From Pampus argenteus (lineage: Eukaryota > Chordata > Actinopteri > Scombriformes > Stromateidae), in the NCBI GenBank assembly GCA_036937835.1, contig CM072873.1:8516001-8580000 (forward strand): a stretch of DNA of 64,000 bases, written 5' to 3'. The notes beneath the pieces were generated by a model. It was not told the origin of the DNA. It saw only the letters and a list, made by a program, of their open reading frames with translations, and did no database searches. Both the position numbers and the translations under genes were made by a program. The stretch's first letter is position 1. Every line of letters begins with the position of its first letter. Positions 47,601-59,600 of the stretch are shown here, in pieces.

Positions 47601-50600
47601 CCTGTTGGTGTTGGGGCTTGGGATGGGGTTGCATGATCACACTAAGAGCTAACAGATGTGCCAGTAATGTCTCACATGTCATGCTGCCACGCCACGGCTA
47701 GATTCAAGAATCACTGCACGGGTCTGGACAAGGGAGCCAGAGAAAAAAGTAGAAGCATTAAAAGTGTTTGAATGGACAGACAGAGTAATAAGAAGTTGAG
47801 AGACAGAGACAGGCAGACAGATGAAGAGAGGGGAGAGTCAGAAAGAGAGAGAGAGAGAGACAAACACTATAAATACTGATAGAGACTGACAAATAGAAAG
47901 AGAAAACAGGAAAAAGGAGGAGACAAGAGCAATGAGCAACTGTACAAAGCAACTACATTTTAACACAGCTTTTCTCTTTTTTACTAGCAGTGGGAAAAGG
48001 CTGTGACATTTAAGTTTAAATCTAACATGTAGCTGCAGATAAAAACCACCTGAAATATTTACGTGTGTGTGCTTGTGATCCTCGAACTATTGCAATCCAG
48101 GTTCTTTCAAATGGAAGATAATGGTATCCATTAATGGCATCAACATCAACACTAAAGCAGCCTTTAAAACTACTGGCAGAATCACAAAATGCCATGGGAT
48201 TGGATGCAGATGTTTCAGGGAAAGACTGCAGAGAAGGGCGTTGCAAATAGGAACTATGATTAAACAAGCCAAGATTATAAAATTAATTTACTTGCATTTA
48301 AAATTTTTAAAATATAATGCATAGCACAAAAGCCATGAGGAAATGAAGGATGAAATGATGGTAGTGAAGGGGGGCAGTGTGGTAGTTGGGTCAACACTAT
48401 TCATATTTTCAGCCTTTAATTTGTTTATCCTCTGAAAAAAAAAAAAAAGTTGTCACTATAACACTAATACTTTTACACAGCGCAGTTTCAGCACACTGCT
48501 TCCAGCTCTCTGCACTTTACCTTTCCTCCAAAAGCTTTTAAGTGTCCTAATGAGATTAATTAAGCCAGTCCAGAGTTTGTTTAATGAGGCCTCAGTGGCC
48601 TGAAGCTTGAAAAGGACCGTTGCTGGGAAATAGGTAGTTCACATTGCAAATAAAAAAGGACTAAAACTTTAAAGGGAGTTTTAGTTAAATCTTTGAGGAA
48701 ACTGTTATAATCTATTTAATGACAAGCAGGTAAGTCCTGCAACTTACTAGATAGTCTGAAACCATGTCAGCTGCTCATGCAGCCTCACACATTTCTGAAC
48801 ATGTGACTTCTGAACAGCGCCTGCTGTCAAGATACTGTGTTTTCTGCATTCAATTTAAAAACACAGATTTCTCTTTATGTGATGTAAGGAAATATAAACA
48901 TTGAGGCAGAATCAACATCATAAACAGTGGTCAAGGCGGGTTCACCAGGGCTGTGATGCCAGTAATTCAGTTACACCAGATCAAGTGGCTCCTAATGCAC
49001 CAACAGTTTTACCCTTCATGTCATGAATTAGATTCAGAAGTTATAAAAATACAATCTATGAGTCAGGTCATACATCACATGAGGGCCAATAGAGGAGTTG
49101 GAGTGAAGTAAACAGATTTCCTAAGCCATTTGGTCAAAGTAGCACTGATGCTTCACCTTAGCCTAAATACAGAGTATAATGAGCGCTATTTTTCTGGAAG
49201 ACCTTTTCCACATACATCAGCCAGATAAACCATCACTCTGGTCACACAGCAGCTTCCCTGGATCATGACTATGCAAAGAACGTCAAAGAAATCAGGGTAT
49301 GCAAGATAAGATGCTCTTAGAGAGAGAGAGAGAGAGAGACTCGGAGAGAGAGAGAGCGACAGAGAGAGAGAGAGAGTCAGAGAGAGACACAGACAGAGAC
49401 AGAGAGAGAGAGAGTGTCAGAGAGAGAGAGAGAGAGAGAGCGAGAGCGATGGAGAAAAAGCAAGATGGAAGGGTTATAAATGAAATGTACCAATAAAGGA
49501 TTCCTCTGAGATACAAACAAAAGAAACAACTGATAATTGTTAGTGCTGAGATAAACTAGGGTGAGAAAAATAAAATAAAAAGCACAAAAAAAGCAGATAC
49601 AGTTAAATGAAAATTCAATAATGGGTTTTCCTACCCATATTTCACATTTTAAATAATTTACTGACAGTGTTGTCTTACCTATCTGCCTCTCCAGGTCAGC
49701 GGCCTCATCTGGGCTGGCCCTAGGCAGCACCCCTGGGTCACTGAAGCTGGTTCTAAGCAGTGTCCCCAGCACAAACAGAAACAGCATGCCTCCTATCACT
49801 GGGATGGCCGGGGTCAACTGCTCTGCCAAGAATGGACAACTAGGAGGAAAAGAAAAGATGGAGAGAAAAAGGGATAAACAAACAAGAAAGCAACAGACAC
49901 AAGTTTCTGTCTGAACAGTGATGCTTTGCTGGGTAGTAAAAACCTGAATGTTCAATATCCTGGAAGGTTACTGGACAAACATCAGCTGATGGCTTGAGGG
50001 GTATCTGCCCAAATACAAACCCCACTGTTCAGCGAAACATTAATACACAGAAAAACCCTGAACGTCACGGAGACACGCCAAAACGTTTAGGAAGAGGTGA
50101 TCCCTTCGAAGTGATTATCGACCAGTGAGTGTATATAAGCGTCAGTCCTCTGTGTTGTAATTTGTTCTAATCAGCTAATTTAGCATAATCATTAAATGTC
50201 CAACAACATAGGTGGTTATTACAGTACATTTAGATGCAAAGGGGTGAGGCCCAGGATATTTGTTAGTCAGTCTATTGGATTGGATATGGGGAAGTTGGGG
50301 TCAGCAAAGAGGTGTCATTCCAGATGAGAGGAAGTGACCTAACATGTGGCAACCATATATAACTTGGCTATTGTTGAGGAATGCAAAGCAGTACTTTGGG
50401 TTGAGCCACAGTTCACACTAGTATTAGTGTTAAAAGAAGTGTCTCATTCATGTGTTTTATCTATTTAAATAAACTGCCCAAACAGGTGGTATCACAGTTT
50501 TCTTTCCTATTTGCTAAAAAAATGTAACAAATGCCTCCGTTAAGTGACGTTAGAATGGATTTGAGAATGAAAGCAAAAAAGACTTTCTTTTCCCAACCTG

Positions 50601-53600
50601 CCTACTTGGATATTGAATCATCCCTAATATGTTTACATTTAGAGCAAGAACAGGTGATTAGTTATTGTATGTAGTTGTTGTTGCAAGGAGGCTAAATTAC
50701 ATTGAATGATAATTAAGACGCTGGTTGGGTTATAGCTGAACGATAACTATATTTGTTATGTAAATGCAATACAAGCTTCATGAGTAAAAAGCAAAATGTT
50801 AATTTTATCTGCGCAAAAGATGGAGGTTTTATTTCTAACAGCTTCGCAAATTTGTGTGTTAAGGAGAAAATAAAACAAAATCAATACGGCAGTAGCTCTA
50901 GTTGAGAGGATAGGTATTACCACCTTTAACTGCACTCCATGATTGATATTTAACAAGACTAAGAGCCTACAGCCGTGTTAGCGGCTCTACCTGTGCTTAG
51001 GCACAACACATCTTAATGTAGCGTGCTAGCTTGCATCATTTTCCCAAATAGCAGTAAATACAAAGTCCAGTTGAGGTTGATGAATGACATTAGTTTTGCA
51101 AGAATTTGACTATAAACCATATTATTAGGGCAAATTAAATTTTTGAGCTGATGATGGCTCTGGAGGAATGATAATCTTTTTTATTTTTTACAATTCATCC
51201 TAAGGGGGGACATGAATGTGGTGGGATTTGATGGGCAAAGACACCAGGACTTATGTTTATACCAATTTCAGTCTGATGGACCGACTGAGAGAGACTATCA
51301 TTGCAATTCCTAGAGCCGTGGTGCTAGCATGGCAAACAAATAAATAAATATCAATGCAGAGAAACAATTACTGTAGATCATACATGAACTGAGGATGCTT
51401 AAGTGCCACTGATGGCTATAATAAAGTGATAGACGTCAACCACTGGTCTTGCTTGTAAATCACAAACTCGTTTTATAAAACTAATGTTGCAGTATCTCCA
51501 TGGGAAACGTTTTACAAAAGGTATGTTTTCTTACAAACAGATCACACTGTACAGTTCTGCTTTAAATGTATTAAGGCAGTGTGAGCTTTATTTCATAAGA
51601 CTGTATGAAAGGTCACTGGTGGACATTATATCACTATCACACCACCTTGCCTTCAGATGGTAACACCTCGGGGGGAGGGAGCAGTTGCATCCGCCAACAC
51701 CAGTTATTCACACAAACCAAGCCAAACTATATTTAGGCTTGCCGTGTGGGTGGGTTCCACCAATGATAGTGGATATGGAGGATATGAACCTGGAGGTGTT
51801 ACTTGGATTTGCTGATCTGTGCTAATTGGGGTTTCAGCATCATATTTTACCTGAACTGCTGGAGATGACTGGCCTGTATCTAGAGGAAACGGTCGGCCAA
51901 CGTGTGACTTCCTAGCATAAAACAAGAGGAGGATGTGCCATTATCACTCTCAGGTGATTTGAAGATATACCTTGCCTATAAAGTGAGTAATTATGGTGTG
52001 ATTTGCCTGTAAGAAAAATTCATATTCATCAAGCACAACCAGATAAGAGGCTCTCTGGGTGAGACTCAAAGCAAATAATTACTTCTCAAGCCAATATTCA
52101 ACACATAAACAAATCTGAATCAGAGACATTCAGTGTTCATGCAGTTTATGCTGTGACAAACTCACTGTCTACAATCCATGCCATTATCCTGTCTAAGTGG
52201 AAATTAGCCGGTCCCGCTGTTCTGTACATCTGGAGCAAGACTGAACTAAGCTAAAAACACTGGGTTGTCTAGAACATCAGCAGGAGGCTCCAGGCAGGAC
52301 AACACGGTGCAGAACAAAAAGTTCTTCAGTTAAACACACAGTTAAACCGGAGTTCTCAAGGTCATTGTACTGGACAGTGTACAATATACAAACTCATGGC
52401 AGAAGCATTTAATAGTCCTCAGTACTTCTTCCCTGGCCTTTAGTCTTGGAACCGGACATGGTTGAGACACCATGAGATTGTAACCTAATACAGTGAATAT
52501 TCCCATCTCCACCTTGGTCCATCTTTCGGTTTATCATCCTACAGATCTGATTGTAACAGTTTTAACAGAAAGCATCTCTATTGGTCTTCACAATCTAAAT
52601 ACTATCACTGCAAACATTACACTAAGACCACAACTTCAACTGCCACAGAGGAAAGAAATAAGAAGAGAGTGCCAGAAGTTTTCTGACCATTTCGGCAGCG
52701 CTGAGAGGACAATTCCTTTACGAAATGCTAAAAAGAGATGACCACTCTAGTCATGCAGGGAAAGAGTTCAGCTCTTTGTTTCCTGTCTGGAGGGTTGAGT
52801 GTATGAAAAATGTAGCAGCATCATCACATAGCACAACCTACGCTGCTGTTAGCTATACAAAAGTTTCATGCAAATATCCACATTACAGCCTGCAGGATTC
52901 ACACTCTCTTTTAAAAAATTCAATGTGAAACAATTACAAAGCCCCCATCTCCACTGTGGATAGGTTACTCCTGTCCAACCATTTTAATAAAGCAGCTATA
53001 TCGGGTTAGCTGCCCCCCACCCTTCCCATCTGAACGCTCTGACAATCTCTGAGTGCAAGTCTGCAGATTACCGCTGGTGATACAAACACTCCACAGCTTG
53101 TGATTGTCTATCTGTATTTGGTCCAGGAAAGCAGAAATTTTCTGATGTCGCTACCTAACATTGTTTCACCTGCCCACTCAATGTGTCCTTTACTCTGCCT
53201 GATTGGTCGCACATCACATTAATGAGTCCACCAATTAAAGTGGCTAATGGGAAATCACTACAGATGTAAAAAGCTTGGCAGACCCTGAGTGCAAATGCCA
53301 AATCTGTGACAATTAACCCAACGCCAAGATTGTGTGTTTAACTGTGTGTTTAACAGTTTTAAAGTGATCAATGAGAAAGTACTGAAATGTCAAATATTAT
53401 CAAGGGTCATTCAAAGCTACAAAACCACTGAAATGTCTTCTCTGTCTATTTTGATCTCTTCAATAAAAACATTAATATGTTTCAAAAGTTGTCATCTGGC
53501 AAGTGGTAATGGAAATGTGAGAGAAATGAGAGAAAAGCACGAATGGTTACCTCTGCCCTGAGACGCTGTGTCTCAATGTGCCCGACATCAGTAACATAAT

Positions 53601-56600
53601 GAAAAAGCAGTCATGTGCAATAGAAAGTGACAGGTTGGTAGAAATGGACAGGGATTAAACACTGAAGCCATTAGAGGAGGGAGGAATCAAACCGGCCTCT
53701 CCAATAGACATGGATCAATGGAGAGAAGTGGACGAACTGCAGGTAGGCAACATCTTGCCTTTTATTATCCTCATGAAGATGACTGTAAAAAAAATAATAA
53801 TTTTTTTATCAGTCACTAAAGATGAGTGGCAAAGACTATGAGCCATTTCAACAACCCTTCTTTCTGTAAAGAAGGGATATCAACAAAGAACTGGACTTTT
53901 CCCAAAATTACACCATCATTTCCCTTTTAGTTTGATACCTAAATCTTATATTTAACTGGAACTTTAGGGGCTTTGTTGCCATGGAGACGGACAGTATCCA
54001 ATGTCAGACATGGTAAATTTCAAAAGGGAATGTGGTTTCCCTGGAAACAGCCACATGAGTGAGCTGAAGCCTCTGAGGAAAAAAAACAACAAAGAAACAA
54101 AGACATTCAACAAAAAAGAGAAATCCATTACAGTCCTTTTAAATGACTCAACAAACCATTTGGTTGATGAGGATGAAGAGTAAATTATTAGTGGATTTGA
54201 TGCAGAAATAATAGTAGCAAATGAAGACTGACGTTGTTGTTTGGTACTGACCACTGAAGAAATTTGATTGGAGGAACCAGGTGAGGATGTTTTTATTGGG
54301 TCTTTGCATAGTTTGATATTTCGATCTCCCAAGACACAGTTTGAAATTCTCTCTGTATGAAACCTAAATACACATGTGATGAAAATAACTTTGGGCCAGC
54401 CTGAGCTAAAAAAAATGTGATTTTCATATCTATGCATTTAAGCCTGGGATGAAATCCTAAAACAACAAATTATTAAATATATCTCAGATATAAACTGTAG
54501 AGACCAATGCTAATAATCTCTTCTAACAGGACAGACATTTGGACTCTGAAGACTTGCAAACTGTCCCCAAAGAATCCGACGTACAGGTCACAACACAAAC
54601 AATCTCACCACAAGCCAAGTCTATTTTTGGCTACCATGGGATCATCTAAAATAAAATTAACTAAACATTCAGAATAGAAAATATTAAAATAGCAAGATAA
54701 TGATGTTTGAAATATTCTCCTGAAATGCCTTGAGCAACAGGCTAGCTGTTACAGATCAAACAAGTCAGGTTTAAGATGCAACTTGCTCAAGACTGACAGC
54801 TTATATGGATAATTACTCCCCAAAACGTACACGTTCATAAAACTGCACAGCTTGGTTGTTGAAGACTGAATTATTGACACCTGAAGGCAGTGCAATGAAC
54901 CTATGATAACTAATTCCTAGAAAAAATACCATACATAATTTTATGCACATTGAAGTATCACATTAGAAAAGGTTTTGCAAAAGGTTTTTACGCTCACTTG
55001 AGGGAGTTTTTTTAGTTGATTTTATGTAGCGAACATTTAACTCATATGACTTATTAGCTGTTTCCGGTGTCTTCCCAGATATTCCCATATCATTACATCC
55101 AATACTAGCTGACATCAAAGAACAATTACAACTGTCCAATTTAAACTAATTCCTGAAGCATTTTTTTCTTGTAGACTGCCAAAGGTGACTTTCCAGTTCA
55201 CAACCTTTATTTCTTCTACTCTGTTTATTACAGTCATGCATAACGTAGCCTGTACTGCCAACTTCTGATGAAACTGAGCTTTGTGTGGCCTAGTTTATTC
55301 CCTCCAAACCAGTTGATGGAAACGCGCCTGATTCACATTTTCTTTTTTGCAACATTTCAAAAGTTTGCTTAAAATTCGCTCGACAATTAGATGGAAACAC
55401 GGCTCATGCAGAGCAGAGCAGCATAATGCACGCTGTGTAATGACTTTAATCAGGGGATGGTTGCAATAAGCAGCACCATCACACGTTATGTTGACAAGAA
55501 AAATTTAATGTTTGCTTTGTATTTACATAAGGAAGTGGATAGTCACTATTAAAAACACACACACACACACACACACCAATGTGTACAGCTATACACTTAA
55601 AATCTCACCGACAAATTGAATGAATGAAGGACTAATACTGACAGCCTTGTCTTCTACCTTGAACCTGTTTTTACAACCATATCATTGGGTCCAAAATGAA
55701 AATTTAGAGGAAAAAAACTAAATGGAGAATCTCTAACTTATTTCAAGCATCATACAAGCAGCCTTTGCAGAAACTGCTTGAACAGTTGACAGCTAACAGT
55801 TTAGCATTAATGAGAAACATGCATGTTCCCCTTTTCACTTTAGTTTCCTGGGATCCTCCAGATTCCTTTTACTGAAGAAAGGAACTAGAGTTAGAGGGCC
55901 ACATGTAGTGGCAAACTGTACTCTGTATTCAATTTAAACCAACACATCAAATAGAAAACAGTAATCCAACTTAATGTCAAACAGCATTAACCTATGCACA
56001 ATCCAATATAAACAACTCATATGAACTTTACCCTCTTTGCTAAAGAATGCCAAACAAACAGCCCTTGGAACCCTTGGCAATTTTCCTAAATTGAAAGGTC
56101 AAAGGTCACCAAGACAGTTTGAAGAGTTTCCACTCAGCCAACTTTACAGGAACAGGAGGCGAAACAGGAGAAAGCACAGTAAAAAGTCAACAGTATTGTA
56201 AAACCAGTCTGTATCTTCACTCAATCAGGTGACACAACTTTCCTATAATCTCATGGAGTTACAGCCAGTCGTACGGCAATAAGAACAAAATATAGATTTC
56301 AATTATTTCAACTTGTGAACATGATTTAAGGTATGAACGTAAATAAACTTAACTTTTATGCAAAATAGTATCATGATATAGAATTGAAAATAAAATCTGT
56401 CATAATGGTAAATTCAAGTATTTTAGTTATTTTTCAGCAAATGTCCTCTGTGCACCAGTAGGATGTATTCATTACTTCCATAACATATCAATGGCAATCT
56501 TTCTACCACAATAGGATCTCCTGAGGTTTTCCTGCTCATTTGCATCCCAAAGGGTGCGCTAATCTCAACAATAATCCTATCCAGATTACGGTTATCACAT

Positions 56601-59600
56601 TTCCCACTAAATCCTCTTACGATGCCAACCAGTTTATCCAAAGTCAGCTGGGAGGTAAGACGGGAGACTTTTATCTCCACTTCTTACACGCTGACAGTCG
56701 CTCTGCACTGTTCCTGTCAAAGTCACCTAAAATAAACCACACCTCCACTACGTTTCACTCAAAGTCTCATTACTCATCTAAGCACCGTGGATACAAGGCG
56801 TCGTCATCTTTGCCTTTTATTACTTTTGGATTGCTTTTGATGTCAGGCAAGGGCAGAAAATGAACCTGCTCTTAGCTGTAGGCCAAGTCATTTGTCAATG
56901 AAACAAGTGAACATGACATGCTTCTGCAAAACCTTTTTACCCAGACTACTTCTTGGATACTTCAGTCGCCACCTTTCAGATTGACGTCAGTGGGGCACAG
57001 CGCAGCCTCAGAGGACCCCGTAGTGATCATGTATGCATTCGAGAACTCTCCAAATCAGTTAGCATAACCTTCAAACATGTGCAATGCACTCAATTACCCC
57101 GGGCTCAGGGAGTGGATGTGCTAGCACAGGAAAGCTGTGTGAGAAACAGAAGGTGCAGGGTCGATTGAAGGCTTGGAGCTAGTCAGGGGGAGGAATCGCA
57201 GTACAGAAAAGCAAACAGCTGGACATAATTCCTGGTTTCAATGAGCCGAGGTGACAGATCTGCCTCTTCCGTCCACAACAAAACAGACAGCAACGGTAAA
57301 TTCTGTGACACAATGTCCTGCGAAGAGGACATTAAGAGTCACATCCAAAACATATTCACTTTTAAAATTACCTAGATCTGGCTGGCTGATATTTACACAT
57401 GGTTAAAAGGTACAATATGTACATTGTCTTTCTCCATCAGCCCTGAAAACAAACTCATACTGTAGTAAAATAAAAGCTTTAGATATCAGTGGAACTATAT
57501 CAGGAATGGCACTGCCCTCCAGTTTATTTTATTTGATAGCTTGGCTTAAGAGGAATGCTTTTCTAGTCTTGGGAAACCATGTCTACCATGGGTGTGACTG
57601 TTCAAATTATGTGGAGAAAGACTCTTTCGCAACTGCTTGCCTTAGCTGACTTATTATTTCGCCCGAGCATGCAGAAAAACACTGTGCAGAAGAAACAGTG
57701 CTAGACATAAAAGGTCACCAACGCACTGATTTCACTGCATTCAATTTGTACCACCAGAGCAGTCAAAAGAAGACGACGTGCTTGCTGAGAAGACTTGAGA
57801 TGTGTTGATTTCTCTGACTGAAGTACGCTCACAATGCATAAGAAGGGCTTATATGATGGTTTTCTTTTTATTCACAGGAAGAGATGACTGAAGACTTCAG
57901 TCAAGTAACTTGACCTCAGCCTACTTCTCCACTTACATGTCACTTTCTCAAACCAATGAACAAACATAATTATGTGGACGTAGAACAGTTTTGTGCCATT
58001 AACCACTACAGTTTTCTTCCTTTACATGCTGGTAAAAATGGAGACTGTGAAAACTACTCGAGTAGGATTTATCTCATTTGTAACATTTGTGGACATTTGT
58101 AATTATTTGCCTTGTTTGTGTTTAGGTCTCTCTACATGGTGTTACATGTGTAATGTACATTTTTAATGTTTTAATAAAACTATAACTGTCATTATTTTAT
58201 CATAGCCAACCTTTACCTCGTCTACCTTACTTCACAGAAATACTTAATCACTCTTAAAAAAAAAACTGCTGATCTTTTAGTCGATCTAATCTCACAGAAG
58301 TTTATATATAGTCAAAATCAGGATTAGGGTGGATGCAGATTGGGATTAGGCAGTGGCAACAACCTAACCTAAAATATGATTCACTTATAAAACAGCTACA
58401 AAGCCATCAAACAACCATGCAAGTGAACCTGAATGTCTTGTTTCTAGATAAAACCATCTGATGAGCATTTCTGCCACTTCATACAGCATGTTAGACACCT
58501 CTCCAATAACCAGCCCTACTAAAGAGTTTCACTGTAACTAACCTGGCCAACACACGGCACACTGAAATAATACAAAATACCAGCAAGCAGGCAATATGTT
58601 TTAAAGCAGAGAGTTTTATGTCTTTAGGTAAATGTGACTGGTTCCTGAGTCTTGTTGTACTCTTTCTGTACAGACAACAAGGAATTTGTTTGGCCCTGAA
58701 TTACGCCCGTCGGGCAGCAGGACTTACTAGAAAGCATACATTAGATGAGTTTAAGCCCTTCTTGTACCCATGAACTGGCCTGTAGCTCAAGTGGACATGT
58801 TGCCCCAATCTCTTTTAATTTTAGCAGCTTTCATTAAAGAATATGAGCATATCTATATGGTAACAAGTGAACTGTAAGTGTCACTGTAATTCCTTGATGA
58901 TAAGTTAGTAGTTCAGTTTCGTAAGCAGTTATACTGCAGCAGAGAAATGTTAAATTAACTGTGAATAAGTGACACACGCTTCATTCAGAGTGAATTCAGA
59001 CCTCCAACGAGCCATCAAGGTACACGACAACCTCACTGTGCAGTTCATGTTATATGAAAAACAACTATCATAGTACACAGGGTGCAATTAACCTAAATGT
59101 AAGGAAACCCAGCCATCTGCAACACAAAGTGTTTGACCTTCTCTCTGCCCAACACAAACTGCTGTGGTTCTTCAGATCAATTTTCACATCAAACAAAACA
59201 GCCTAACAAAAATCCACTTCAAACATCTGTCCGAGTAAACTTTTACGAGGCTTAAGGAAGAGTAGGCAACATGTGCAACAACAGCACACATGGGCGTCTT
59301 GGGGGGGAGCCAGCAACAGAATAATAAACAGACCAAAGTCTGCCGGTCACTAACAGGGTTTACTGTGCATGGCTGAGCACCCCTCAGATAAAGAAAACAA
59401 GCAAAAAGAAATGCAGAGATGTACAAAGATCTCTGGTAAATGTTCTGTGCATATCTCCATCTCTAAACACTGGCCATCTGTTGACTCTGTCTGGACTGCA
59501 CAAATCTGAACATCGGCCTGAAGCGCCATCATCCTGCAACAGATACGGACTAGGTGTCATCATACCACAGCCTAATTTAAAATGCAGGATGCAGGATGCA

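Noticed and set aside
49377..49955. A 192-codon continuous minus-strand frame
   Set aside because: Only the part at 49679-49839 is a real exon (zdhhc14 membrane segment 2). The rest is read-through of intron and a GA repeat.
53964..54437. A 157-codon minus-strand frame in the large zdhhc14 intron
   Set aside because: No family resemblance, no conserved motif, contains Ser and Phe runs typical of AT-rich intron; no splice support.
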